Positions 43,851 through 52,969 of a DNA stretch of 64,000 nt are shown piece by piece (position 1 is the first letter of the stretch; each line of letters begins with the position of its first letter). The DNA comes from Streptomyces sp. R41 (lineage in GTDB: Bacteria > Actinomycetota > Actinomycetes > Streptomycetales > Streptomycetaceae). A program made the position numbers and the translations under genes. Below the pieces are notes generated by a model. It saw only the letters and a list, made by a program, of their open reading frames with translations. It ran no database searches and was not told where the DNA came from. The stretch is taken from contig NZ_CP163443.1 of NCBI RefSeq assembly GCF_041053055.1, positions 9,841,001 to 9,905,000 on the forward strand, given 5' to 3'.

Positions 43851-45011
43851 TCACGCCCCCCAACCGGCCTGCTGCCCACCGACCCGCTCCGAGGCAATCC
43901 GGTCCGCCCATCCGGACCGGTGGTACGCGGCGACCGGATCGGGATCAAGCCCCAGCTCCTCACGAACCTCGCCGAGCAGCGGCCGTACGTCGGTGTTGTA
44001 CGCATCCATGACCACGGCGTTCGCGGCAAGCACATCCCCGCTGCGCTGAGCCTCGGCGAGCGCGGCACGATCGACGAGGAGAGCCTTGGCGGTGGCCTCC
44101 TGGACGTTCATGACCGAACGAATGATCGCCGGGATCTTCGCCTCGATGTTGTGGCACTGGTCGAGCATGAACGCCACGTCCGGCGTGAAGCCGCCGCCCC
44201 GGATCACCTCGTACATGATCCGGAACAGCTGGAAGGGGTCGGCGGCGCCCACCATCAGGTCGTCGTCGGCGTAGAAGCGCGAGTTGAAGTCGAATCCGCC
44301 GAGCTTCCGCTCGCGCAGCAGCGTGGCGACGATGAACTCGATGTTGGTGCCCGGCGCGTGGTGGCCGGTGTCGACGACGACCTGCGCCTTCTCGCCGAGC
44401 TTGAGGCAGTGCGCGTACGCCGTACCCCAGTCCGGCACGTCGGTCGCGTAGAAGGCGGGCTCGAAGAACTTGTACTCCAGGAGCATCCGCTGGTCGTCAC
44501 CGAGCCGCTCGTACACCGCGGCCAGAGCCTCCGCGAGGCGGTCCTGGCGCTCACGGATGTCGTCCTGACCGGGATAGTTCGTGCCATCGGCGAACCACAG
44601 CTTCAGGTCCTTCGAACCCGTCGCGTCCATGATGTCGACGCACTCGAGCAAGTGATCAAGAGCCTTGCGGCGCACCGCGGCGTCCGGATGGCAGATGCTG
44701 CCGAGCTTGTAGTCGTCGTCCTGGAAGGTGTTGGAGTTGATCGCGCCCAGCTTCAGGCCGCGCTCCTCGGCGTACTTGGCCAGGGCCGCGTAGTCGTCGA
44801 CCTTGTCCCAGGGGATGTGCAGCGCGACGGTCGGCGCGGCCCCGGTGAACTCGTGCACCTTCGCGGCGTCGTCCAGCTTCTCGAACGGATCGCGCGGCAC
44901 TCCGGGCTGCGCGAACACCTTGAATCGGGTCCCCGAATTCCCGTACGCCCATGACGGCGTCTCGACGGCCTGGGTCTTGAGGGCGGCCTTCACCGCGGCG
45001 AGCTCGGTCAC
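43851..45011 (-). CDS. rhaI: L-rhamnose isomerase (RhaI type)
   Basis: 386 residues from GTG 45011, with AGGAG 8 nt upstream; longer frames in the track are unsupported. The sugar-isomerase TIM barrel includes KLGAINSNTFQDDDYKLGSI, LWFADGTNYPGQDD, VVVDTGHHAPGTNIEFIVAT and FDFNSRFYADDDL, which give the metal and substrate ligands. It converts L-rhamnose to L-rhamnulose. First gene of the minus-strand catabolic operon. Confidence 0.94.
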   Translation of the reverse strand: MTELAAVKAALKTQAVETPSWAYGNSGTRFKVFAQPGVPRDPFEKLDDAAKVHEFTGAAPTVALHIPWDKVDDYAALAKYAEERGLKLGAINSNTFQDDDYKLGSICHPDAAVRRKALDHLLECVDIMDATGSKDLKLWFADGTNYPGQDDIRERQDRLAEALAAVYERLGDDQRMLLEYKFFEPAFYATDVPDWGTAYAHCLKLGEKAQVVVDTGHHAPGTNIEFIVATLLRERKLGGFDFNSRFYADDDLMVGAADPFQLFRIMYEVIRGGGFTPDVAFMLDQCHNIEAKIPAIIRSVMNVQEATAKALLVDRAALAEAQRSGDVLAANAVVMDAYNTDVRPLLGEVREELGLDPDPVAAYHRSGWADRIASERVGGQQAGWGA

Positions 45012-45063
45012 TTCGGGGCTCCTACGACTTCGGGTCTGAAAAGGACTTCTTGAAGAGTTCAGT

Positions 45064-45242
45064 CTGAAACGATTCAGCAGGCCGAAGCTATGAGCCCTCC
45101 GTAGGGCTGTCAAGCCCTCACGCAAATACCGCTCTCCGTGACTCGGTTGTGACCTTTGGCTATCGAAAATTTCGACCCGTACCCATTGACGTGACCTGCG
45201 CTACCTGCCTAACGTCCCGGCAACCTAGTTGAAACCTTTCAC
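45064..45242. promoter_or_regulatory. Divergent rhamnose promoter region with LacI-type sites
   Basis: CTGAAA-cg-ATTCAG (45064-45077) and TTGAAA-cc-TTTCAC (45229-45242) match the proposed operator TTGAAA-NN-TTTCAA. A promoter TTGACG (45186-45191), 18-nt spacer, TAACGT (45210-45215) points toward the ABC genes, with the 45229 site just downstream of its start. TCGAAA-a-TTTCGA (45163-45175) is a perfect palindrome of another type, resembling the CGAA-N-TTCG motif reported for the xylan-linked regulator BxlR. Confidence 0.7.
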
Positions 45243-45285
45243 GACGTCGTGAGGCCGACCCGCCCGCGTCGTTGAGGAGCCCCTA

Positions 45286-46803
45286 ATGACCCACCAGTCC
45301 GACGCGGGTCCGGCCCCCGTGCTGGCGCTCAAGGACATCTCGAAGTCCTTCGGCGCCGTACGAGCCCTGCGGGACGTGTCCCTGGAACTGTTCCCCGGCG
45401 AAGTGCACGCGCTCGCCGGAGAGAACGGCGCGGGCAAGTCGACCCTCATCAAGACGCTCGCCGGCGTGCACCGACCGGACGCCGGTCAGGTGCTGCTGGA
45501 CGGCGAACCCACCGTCTTCCACGGTCCCGCCGACGCCCGCGACGCGGGCATCGCGGTGATCTACCAGGAGCCCACGCTCTTCCCCGACCTGTCGATCGCC
45601 GAGAACATCTTCATGGGCCGCCAGCCTCGGCGGGCCCTCGGCCGTATCGACCACAAGGCCACCCACGCGGCGACCGCCGCCCTGATGAAGCGCCTCGGCG
45701 TGGAACTCGACCCCGACCGCCCGGCGCGCGGCCTGTCCATCGCAGACCAGCAGATCGTCGAGATCGCCAAGGCGCTCTCCTTCGACGCCCGCGTCCTGAT
45801 CATGGACGAGCCGACCGCCGCCCTCACCGGCAGCGAGGTGGCCCGCCTCTTCGGCGTCGTGCGCACCCTGCGTGAGCAGGGCTCGGCGGTGCTGTTCATC
45901 TCGCACCGGCTGGAGGAGATCTTCCAGATCTGCCGGCGGGTCACGACCCTGCGGGACGGAGCCCTGATCTCCAGCGAACCGATCGACGGCATGACCGAGG
46001 ACGACCTCGTACGCCGGATGGTCGGCCGCGATCTCGACGAGCTCTACCCCAAGCAGGACGTCGAGGCGGGCGAGGTCGCGCTGAGTGTGCGCCGCCTGAC
46101 CCGCGAGGGCATCTTCACCGATGTGTCGTTCGACGTGCGACGCGGCGAGATCGTCGGTCTCGCCGGGCTCGTCGGAGCCGGGCGCACCGAGGTCGCCCGG
46201 GCCGTCTTCGGCGTCGACCGCTGGGACGCCGGTGAGGTGGAGGTCGACGGCAGGAAACTGACGAACGGAGCGCCCTCCACGGCCATGGCCGCCGGGCTCG
46301 CCCTCGTACCCGAGGACCGGCGCGCCCAGGGCCTGGTGATGGACATGTCCATCGAGCGCAACATCGGGCTCACCGGGCTGCGGACGACGGTCAAGGCGGG
46401 CCTGATGGACCGCGGTGCCGAACGCAGCCGCTCGCTCGACTGGGCGGTCAAGCTCCAGGTGAAGTACGCGCGGATCGCCGACACCGTGTCGACCCTGTCC
46501 GGTGGCAACCAGCAGAAGGTCGTCCTCGCCAAGTGGCTCGCCACCGGCCCGAAGGTGCTGATCGTCGACGAGCCGACCCGCGGCATCGACGTCGGAACGA
46601 AGGCCGAAGTGCACCGGCTGCTCAGTGAGTTGGCCGCCGACGGCGTGGCCGTCCTGATGATCTCCTCCGACCTGCCCGAGATCCTCGGCATGGCCGACCG
46701 CGTGCTGGTGATGCACGAGGGCCGGCTCACCGCCGAGATCCCACGCACCGATGCCACCGAGGAAGTCGTGATGGCCGCAGCCACGGGGAGGGCAGCCGCA
46801 TGA
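45286..46803 (+). CDS. rhaT: Rhamnose ABC importer ATPase (RhaT/RbsA type, two NBDs)
   Basis: 505 residues from ATG 45286, after GAGGAG. NBD1 has Walker [11 protein letters not shown] and [19 protein letters not shown]2 has a degenerate P-loop (GLVGAGRTE) and a strong [18 protein letters not shown] signature with [12 protein letters not shown]. Such one-intact, one-degenerate pairs are typical of RbsA-like importers. It starts the divergent operon and overlaps the next gene's ATG. Confidence 0.9.
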   Translation: MTHQSDAGPAPVLALKDISKSFGAVRALRDVSLELFPGEVHALAGENGAGKSTLIKTLAGVHRPDAGQVLLDGEPTVFHGPADARDAGIAVIYQEPTLFPDLSIAENIFMGRQPRRALGRIDHKATHAATAALMKRLGVELDPDRPARGLSIADQQIVEIAKALSFDARVLIMDEPTAALTGSEVARLFGVVRTLREQGSAVLFISHRLEEIFQICRRVTTLRDGALISSEPIDGMTEDDLVRRMVGRDLDELYPKQDVEAGEVALSVRRLTREGIFTDVSFDVRRGEIVGLAGLVGAGRTEVARAVFGVDRWDAGEVEVDGRKLTNGAPSTAMAAGLALVPEDRRAQGLVMDMSIERNIGLTGLRTTVKAGLMDRGAERSRSLDWAVKLQVKYARIADTVSTLSGGNQQKVVLAKWLATGPKVLIVDEPTRGIDVGTKAEVHRLLSELAADGVAVLMISSDLPEILGMADRVLVMHEGRLTAEIPRTDATEEVVMAAATGRAAA

Positions 46804-47840
46804 CGGTGACCGCACCCAACCCCGCCCCCGCCGCCGAGGTGCCCAAGTCGAGCGGCACCCGGCTGGTGGACCGCGTCTTCAAGATGCGCGAACTCGCCAT
46901 CCTGCTCGTCTTCCTGGTGATGATCGCCATCACCCAGATGGGCAACAGCCAGTTCCTGTCCGAGCAGGGCATCAAGGACCTGCTGCTGAACGCGACCATC
47001 CTGGTGCTGGTCGCCACCGGTCAGTCGCTGGTCGTGATCAGCCGGAACGTCGACCTGTCGGTCGGTTCGACGCTGGGCATCAGCGCCTTCGCCGCCGGTA
47101 CCTATCTGCAGGGCGGCGGGAACTCCGTCGTCGCGGTGGTCCTGGCCGTGCTGCTCGGCATCGGCTGCGGACTGGTGAACGGGCTGCTCGTGAGCCTCGG
47201 TCAGGTGCCCGCGCTCGTCGTCACCCTCGGCACGCTCTACATCATCCGCGGCATCGACTCGATCTGGGTCGGGTCCCGGCAGATCACCGCGGCCGGCCTG
47301 CCGGACGGATTCATCGACTTCGGTTCCGGCGGTCTCTCGGCCGTGCCGTGGCTGGCGATGATCGCGCTGGCCGTGCTGGTCGCGACGGCGTACTACCTCA
47401 AGCACTTCGGCAGCGGACGCGAGCTGTACGCACTCGGCTCCAACCCGGAGGCCGCGCGGCTCGCGGGCATCCCCGTCCGCAAGCGGATCCTGACCGCGTA
47501 CACCTTCTGCGGAGCCCTCGCGGGTCTGGCGGGCGCGCTGTACCTCGCCCGGTTCGGCAACGTGGACTCCGGCACCGGCAACGGCTACGAACTCACCGTC
47601 GTCAGCGCGGTCGTGGTCGGCGGTGTCGTCTTCACCGGCGGCTCCGGCAGCGTCTACGGAGCCGCTCTCGGCGCGCTGCTCCTCACCTCCATCAACAGCG
47701 TGCTGCCGGCCCTCGGCGTCAGCTCTGTCTGGGTGCTCGCCATCAACGGCATCCTGCTCATCCTCGCCATCGCGGTCGACCGGATCGTGGCGCTGCGCGT
47801 GGCCTCCGCCCTGAAGAAGAGGAACGCCCGCCATGGCTGA
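46800..47840 (+). CDS. rhaP: Rhamnose ABC importer permease 1
   Basis: 346 residues, with about ten transmembrane segments and the CUT2 permease pattern [20 protein letters not shown] and [20 protein letters not shown]. It begins in the ATGA overlap of the ATPase stop, and overlaps the second permease by 8 bp. Confidence 0.9.
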   Translation: MTVTAPNPAPAAEVPKSSGTRLVDRVFKMRELAILLVFLVMIAITQMGNSQFLSEQGIKDLLLNATILVLVATGQSLVVISRNVDLSVGSTLGISAFAAGTYLQGGGNSVVAVVLAVLLGIGCGLVNGLLVSLGQVPALVVTLGTLYIIRGIDSIWVGSRQITAAGLPDGFIDFGSGGLSAVPWLAMIALAVLVATAYYLKHFGSGRELYALGSNPEAARLAGIPVRKRILTAYTFCGALAGLAGALYLARFGNVDSGTGNGYELTVVSAVVVGGVVFTGGSGSVYGAALGALLLTSINSVLPALGVSSVWVLAINGILLILAIAVDRIVALRVASALKKRNARHG

Positions 47841-48846
47841 CTCCGCTCTCGCGCGCGCCGTCCGCTGGGACACGGTCGTCGGCGCCCTCCTCATCGTCGT
47901 CCTGCTGCTGTCCTTCGGGACCGTGGACGGCTTCGGCAACGCCCTCAACCTGTCGTTCCTGCTCGGCAACACCCTGCCGATCGCACTGATCGCCCTGCCG
48001 ATGACCCTGCTCGTGGTGGCCGGGGAGATCGACCTGTCCGTCGCCTCCACGGCCGGCCTTTCCGGCGCGGTGATGGGCGCCCTGTGGAACCAGGGCATGA
48101 CGATCGAGGTGATCATCCCGCTGTGCCTGCTCCTGGGCGTGGTGTGCGGGCTGATCAACGGCCTGTTGGTGACCCGGCTCGGGCTGCCGTCCCTCGCCGT
48201 CACCATCGGCACCCTCGCCGCCTACCGGGGCATCGCGCAGATCGTGCTCGGCTCGGACGCGGTGACCGACTTCCCCACGCAGTACCTGGACTTCGCGGCC
48301 GGACGCATCGGGAACACCTTCCTCCCGCAGGCGTTCCTGCCCTTCCTGGTGCTCCTCGCGATCGCCGTGGTCGTGCTGCACGCCACGCCGTTCGGCCGCT
48401 CGCTCTTCGCGGTCGGAGCCAGCGAGGAGGCGGCCCGGTTCGCGGGCATCCGCGTCAAGCGGCACAAGCTGATCCTGTTCACCGCGACAGGATTCATGGC
48501 CTCCCTCACCGGCATCTTCTGGGCGCTGCACTACGCCAGCGCCCGCTACGACAACGCCACCGGTCTCGAACTCTCCGTCGTCGCGGCCGTGTTGCTCGGC
48601 GGCATCGACTTCGACGGCGGCAAGGGCACGCTCGGCGGCGCGGTCGCGGGAGTCTTCCTGCTCGGCGCGCTGCAGAACGTGATGAGCCTCCAGGATGTCT
48701 CCGCCCAGTCGCAGATCGTCGTCACCGGCGTCCTGCTCGTCCTGTCCGTGCTCGGCCCCCGGGTGGCACGGCAGATCTCCGTCGCGAGGGCTGGGCGCAG
48801 AGCCGCCTCGGCGCCGCTGCCGAAGGCGCCCACTCCGACCTCGTAA
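47833..48846 (+). CDS. rhaQ: Rhamnose ABC importer permease 2
   Basis: 337 residues of CUT2 permease, with EIDLSVASTAGLSGAVMGAL and GLLVTRLGLPSLAVTIGTLA. It is the partner of the first permease and is translationally coupled to it. The binding protein follows after 32 bp. Confidence 0.9.
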   Translation: MADSALARAVRWDTVVGALLIVVLLLSFGTVDGFGNALNLSFLLGNTLPIALIALPMTLLVVAGEIDLSVASTAGLSGAVMGALWNQGMTIEVIIPLCLLLGVVCGLINGLLVTRLGLPSLAVTIGTLAAYRGIAQIVLGSDAVTDFPTQYLDFAAGRIGNTFLPQAFLPFLVLLAIAVVVLHATPFGRSLFAVGASEEAARFAGIRVKRHKLILFTATGFMASLTGIFWALHYASARYDNATGLELSVVAAVLLGGIDFDGGKGTLGGAVAGVFLLGALQNVMSLQDVSAQSQIVVTGVLLVLSVLGPRVARQISVARAGRRAASAPLPKAPTPTS

Positions 48847-48878
48847 CCGCTCGCTCACCCTCGTAAAGGACGTACGCC

Positions 48879-49961
48879 ATGCGCAAGTCATCCATCCGCC
48901 GCAGCTGCGCGGCCCTCGCCGCAGTCACCTCGTTCGCCCTGGCGGCCACCGCCTGCGGCGGCACCACCAAGAACGATGTCAAGGAGGACAGCGGTTCGGC
49001 CGCCTCGGCCGGCAAGGCCGACCCCAACGCCGCCACCAAGAAGGGCCTGACCGTCGGCTTCCTGCCCAAGCAGGTCAACAACCCGTACTTCACCTCCGCC
49101 GACAAGGGCGGCGAGAAGGCCCTGACGGAGCTGGGCTCCAAGTACAAGGAGGTCGGCCCGAGCAGCGCCACCGACACCTCCGGCCAGGTCAGCTACGTCA
49201 ACACGCTGACCCAGCAGCAGGTCGACGCGATGGCCGTCTCCGCGCAGGACCCGGGCGCCCTGTGCACCGCGCTCAAGCAGGCGATGACGAACAAGATCAA
49301 GGTCGTCACCTACGACTCCGACACCAAGACCGACTGCCGCAACGCCTTCGTCTCGCAGGCCAGTGCCGAGGACCTGGGCCGCACCGAGGTGCAGCTGCTC
49401 GCCGAACAGATCGGTTACAAGGGCGAGATCGCGATCCTGTCCGCGGCGCAGACCGCGACGAACCAGAACACCTGGATCGACTTCATGAAGGACGAGCTGA
49501 AGGACCCCAAGTACAAGGACGTCAAGCTGGTCAAGGTCGCCTACGGCAACGACGACGCCCAGCAGTCCTTCCAGCAGACCCAGGGCCTGCTCCAGGAGCA
49601 CCCGAACCTCAAGGGGATCATCTCCCCGACCACCGTCGGCATCAAGGCGGCGGCCCAGTACCTGTCCGGCTCGAAGTACAAGGGCAAGGTCAAGCTGACC
49701 GGCCTCGGCACCCCCAACGACATGCGCAAGTACGTCAAGAACGGCACGGTCGAGGCTTTCGAGCTGTGGGACCCGGCGAAGCTCGGCGAGCTGGCCGCGC
49801 GTACCGCCGTGGCGCTGTCGTCCGGGCAGATCACCGGCAAGGAGGGCGAGACCTTCAAGGCCGGTGACATGGGCTCCTTCACGATCGGCAAGGACGGCGT
49901 GATCAGCCTGGGCAAGCCGACCGTCTTCAACGCGAAGAACATCGACCAGTTCAACTTCTAG
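48879..49961 (+). CDS. rhaS: Rhamnose-binding lipoprotein
   Basis: 360 residues with a lipobox (LAATAC) and the CUT2 periplasmic-binding fold: GLTVGFLPKQVNNPYFTSAD, KIKVVTYDSDTKTDCRNAFV, LKGIISPTTVGIKAAAQYLS. It delivers the sugar to RhaP/RhaQ. The family assignment comes from position and sequence style together. Confidence 0.9.
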   Translation: MRKSSIRRSCAALAAVTSFALAATACGGTTKNDVKEDSGSAASAGKADPNAATKKGLTVGFLPKQVNNPYFTSADKGGEKALTELGSKYKEVGPSSATDTSGQVSYVNTLTQQQVDAMAVSAQDPGALCTALKQAMTNKIKVVTYDSDTKTDCRNAFVSQASAEDLGRTEVQLLAEQIGYKGEIAILSAAQTATNQNTWIDFMKDELKDPKYKDVKLVKVAYGNDDAQQSFQQTQGLLQEHPNLKGIISPTTVGIKAAAQYLSGSKYKGKVKLTGLGTPNDMRKYVKNGTVEAFELWDPAKLGELAARTAVALSSGQITGKEGETFKAGDMGSFTIGKDGVISLGKPTVFNAKNIDQFNF

Positions 49962-49977
49962 TTCGGAGCGGTACTTC

Positions 49978-50298
49978 ATGCAGCGCGTCTGTTTCCTGCT
50001 CAAGGTCCGCGAGGACCGGCTCGACGAGTACCGCGAGCGGCACGCCGCCGTGTGGCCCGAGATGCTCGAAGCGCTCTCGGCCACCGGCTGGCACAACTAC
50101 TCGCTCTTCCTGCGCGAGGACGGCCTGCTGGTCGGCTACTTGGAGACCGAGGACTTCGCGGCCGCACAGGCCGGCATGGAGGCCACCGACATCAATGCGC
50201 GTTGGCAGGCGGAGATGGCGCCGTTCTTCGAGTCGCTGGACGGCGCCAGACCCGACGAGGCCATGAAGCCTCTCACCGAAGTGTTCCACCTAGCCTGA
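49978..50298 (+). CDS. rhaM: L-rhamnose mutarotase
   Basis: 106 residues, MQRVCFLLKVREDRLDEYRE..., with His22 in RHAAVWPEM, the position of the catalytic His in RhaM, and WHNYSLFLREDGLLVGYLET. It interconverts alpha and beta L-rhamnose so that the isomerase gets its anomer. Its presence confirms L-rhamnose as the operon's sugar. Confidence 0.94.
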   Translation: MQRVCFLLKVREDRLDEYRERHAAVWPEMLEALSATGWHNYSLFLREDGLLVGYLETEDFAAAQAGMEATDINARWQAEMAPFFESLDGARPDEAMKPLTEVFHLA

Positions 50299-50314
50299 CC
50301 AGGAGCTCCGCACG

Positions 50315-51733
50315 ATGAGACGACGCACACTGCTCGCGACGGCGCTGCTGGGCGCGGTGGCCGGCCCCGGTCTGAGCGCCGGTACGGCGCGGGCGGCCGA
50401 CCCCGGCCCCTCCGTCACGCCGACCGGCACCACTCGACTCGACGCCCAGGCCCTGTTCTTCGTCTCCTACGACGGCCTGGTCAACAACAACTCGTTCCAG
50501 AAGAACGGGCTGTTGACCTACAAGGGCTACCAGTACGCGGCCTGGTACACCACGGACCGCAGCGCTGTCGTCGCCCGCCGGGCGCTCGGCGCGTCCAGCT
50601 GGTCCACGGTCACCCTCGCCCACCAGCTCAAGAGCTCCGACTCGCACAACGTGATCTCGATGGGCGTGTCCAGGACCGACGGCCGGCTGCACCTCAACAT
50701 GGACTCGCACAGCGACGGCTTCTTCTACGTGAAGTCCGTGGCCGGGCTGCTCGACAACGCCCCCGCGTGGACTTCTGCGGTCTTCGGTGCCGTACAGACG
50801 AGCCTCGACGGGCTCGCGCTCACGACGCAGTTCACCTATCCGCAGTTCATCTCGACCCCGGAAGGCAAACTCCAGCTCAGCTATCGCGTCGGCATCTCCG
50901 GAAACGGCCGCAACGCCCTGGCGGAGTACGACGGTTCGGCCTGGACCGCGCTCGGCGAGTGGTCGAGCTCCACCGGGACGTACACCAGCGCGCACGGCTC
51001 CAGCACCGCCCGCAACATGTATCTGCACGGCATCGACTACGACGCGGGCGGCCGACTGCACTCCTTCTTCACCTGGCGCGAGCAGAACGGCGCCGTGATG
51101 TGCAACAGCGGCGGCATCACCAACCACGACACGGGCTACGTCTACTCCACCGACCGCGGCCGCACCTGGCGCAACGACGCGGGCACCCTCGTCGGCACCA
51201 CCGGAAGCTCCGACACGGTCGCCGTCACCGACGCGGGACTCGTCGTCGACTCCCTCAACCCGGACCACTCCCTCATGAACCAGGAGAGCCAGTCCACCGA
51301 CTCCACCGGCCTGCCGCACGCGATCATCAGCTATGTGCCCGGCCGCTTCGGCCAGTGCACCACCAACTACGTCACCGACCGGACGAACAACGGCCGCGCC
51401 TTCCACCTCCGCAAGAACTCCTCGGGCACCTGGACGAAGACCGAGATCCCGATCGCCCTGAATTCCAGCCAGCGCACCAAGCTGGTGCTCGACAAGTACG
51501 ACAACGCCTACGCGATCATGCCGTTCGGCCGGATCGCCGGCGCCTCGAAGGCCTCCGGATACACCGACTGGACGCTCCTGTACGACGGCAGCGGTCTGAA
51601 CGCTTTCGGCGAGGTCGTGATCGATGAGACGCGGGTCTCGCAGGATGGAATCCTGTCGTTCATGTACCAGGAGAAGTCCAGCGGTACGACGCCCTCGCCG
51701 CTCCATGTCGTCGACTTCCGGCTGCCCTCGTGA
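50315..51733 (+). CDS. Secreted BNR_4-type beta-propeller, PL24/PL25-like lyase candidate
   Basis: 472 residues with a Tat-like signal (MRRRTLLATALLGAVAG...ARAADP), then propeller blades. His111 (SSDSHNVISMGV), His132 (MDSHSDGFFYV), Tyr175 and Arg191 (TYPQFIS ... SYRVG) match in kind and spacing (21, 43, 16) the His/His/Tyr/Arg set known from PL24 and PL25 ulvan lyases. Such lyases cut L-rhamnose-glucuronate or sulfated rhamnose-uronate bonds. It lies inside the rhamnose operon after rhaM, so a rhamnose-uronate polymer is a sensible substrate. The exact PL family and substrate are inference. Confidence 0.7.
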   Translation: MRRRTLLATALLGAVAGPGLSAGTARAADPGPSVTPTGTTRLDAQALFFVSYDGLVNNNSFQKNGLLTYKGYQYAAWYTTDRSAVVARRALGASSWSTVTLAHQLKSSDSHNVISMGVSRTDGRLHLNMDSHSDGFFYVKSVAGLLDNAPAWTSAVFGAVQTSLDGLALTTQFTYPQFISTPEGKLQLSYRVGISGNGRNALAEYDGSAWTALGEWSSSTGTYTSAHGSSTARNMYLHGIDYDAGGRLHSFFTWREQNGAVMCNSGGITNHDTGYVYSTDRGRTWRNDAGTLVGTTGSSDTVAVTDAGLVVDSLNPDHSLMNQESQSTDSTGLPHAIISYVPGRFGQCTTNYVTDRTNNGRAFHLRKNSSGTWTKTEIPIALNSSQRTKLVLDKYDNAYAIMPFGRIAGASKASGYTDWTLLYDGSGLNAFGEVVIDETRVSQDGILSFMYQEKSSGTTPSPLHVVDFRLPS

Positions 51734-51809
51734 GCGTCGTTACCGGCGGGCACGCGGGTAATGTGATGGCCTGCCCGCCGCTTCTCGTTCCCCTGGAGGT
51801 TCCCGCCTG

Positions 51810-52835
51810 ATGGCCCAGTCGGTGGGTATCAAGGACGTCGCCCGTGCCGCCGGAGTCTCCGTCGGCACGGTGTCGAACGTGATCAACCGCCCTGACTCGG
51901 TCGCCTCCGAGACCCGGGCCCGCGTGCTGTCCGCGATCGACCGGCTCGGCTACGTGCGCAGCGAATCGGCGCGTCAGCTGCGGGCGGGGCGCAGCCGGAT
52001 CATGGGCCTGCTCGTCCTCGACATGGGCAACCCGTTCTTCGTGGACGTGGCGCGCGGCGCCGAGCGCGCCGCGCGGGACGCCGGGCTCGGCGTGATGGTC
52101 TGCAACAGCGCGCAGAGCTCGAGCGAGGAGGCCGACTATCTGTCGCTCTTCGCCGAGCAGCGGGTGCGCGGGGTACTGCTGACGCCCACCGACGCGAGCG
52201 GACGCAACATCGAGGCGTTCCGCCGCAACGGCATTCCCTTCGTGCTGGTCGACCGCGTCGCCGAGGGCACCACGGAGTGTTCGGTCTCCGTCGACGACGT
52301 GGCGGGTGGCGCGCTGGCCGTACGGCACCTCGTGGACGCCGGTCACCGTTCCATCGCGTACGTCAGCGGGCCGCCCGGACTGAACCAGGTCAGGGACCGC
52401 CGCACGGGCGCGCTGAACGCCCTGGCCGAGGCCGGACTCGGCCCGGACAGCCTGCGCGAGCTGCCCACCGAGCGCCTGGATGTGGCCGCAGGGCGCGACG
52501 CCGGCGCCCGGCTGCTTGGCCTCGCCGAGCGCCCCACCGCCGTTTTCTGCGCCAACGACCTGCTCGCGCTCGGCGTCCTGCAGGCCATGTACGCGGCGGG
52601 GGTCGGCGTGCCCGACGACCTGGCGATCGTGGGCTACGACGACATCGAGTTCGCGGCCGCCGCGGCCGTCCCGCTCACCTCCGTACGCCAGCCGGCCGTG
52701 ACCATGGGCGCCCTCGCCGCCGAACTGCTCCTGGAGGAGATCGAGACGGAGACCGCGCCGGCGCCGCACGAACACCGGCGGGTCGTGCTCCAGCCGGAAT
52801 TGGTGGTGCGTCGCTCGAGTCTGTCGGCGCGCTGA
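51810..52835 (+). CDS. LacI-family regulator of the rhamnose regulon
   Basis: 341 residues from ATG 51810, after GGAGG. The LacI helix-turn-helix is GIKDVARAAGVSVGTVSNVI and the sugar-binding domain follows, with GLLVLDMGNPFFVDVARGAE. It ends the divergent operon, so it probably represses it and the catabolic operon, binding TTGAAA-NN-TTTCAA-like sites until rhamnose or rhamnulose is present. Confidence 0.9.
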   Translation: MAQSVGIKDVARAAGVSVGTVSNVINRPDSVASETRARVLSAIDRLGYVRSESARQLRAGRSRIMGLLVLDMGNPFFVDVARGAERAARDAGLGVMVCNSAQSSSEEADYLSLFAEQRVRGVLLTPTDASGRNIEAFRRNGIPFVLVDRVAEGTTECSVSVDDVAGGALAVRHLVDAGHRSIAYVSGPPGLNQVRDRRTGALNALAEAGLGPDSLRELPTERLDVAAGRDAGARLLGLAERPTAVFCANDLLALGVLQAMYAAGVGVPDDLAIVGYDDIEFAAAAAVPLTSVRQPAVTMGALAAELLLEEIETETAPAPHEHRRVVLQPELVVRRSSLSAR

Positions 52836-52969
52836 GCGCTTGTTCAGTTCCTGTCGACCGGAGGGCTGAGCCGCTGTTCAGTAGATTTTCTTGATCCCGG
52901 GCGCCGCGGCCTGAGGAACATGTGCTCAACTGGGACGCAGCCTGGAATCCGTTCGTCTCGGGAGCCCTG

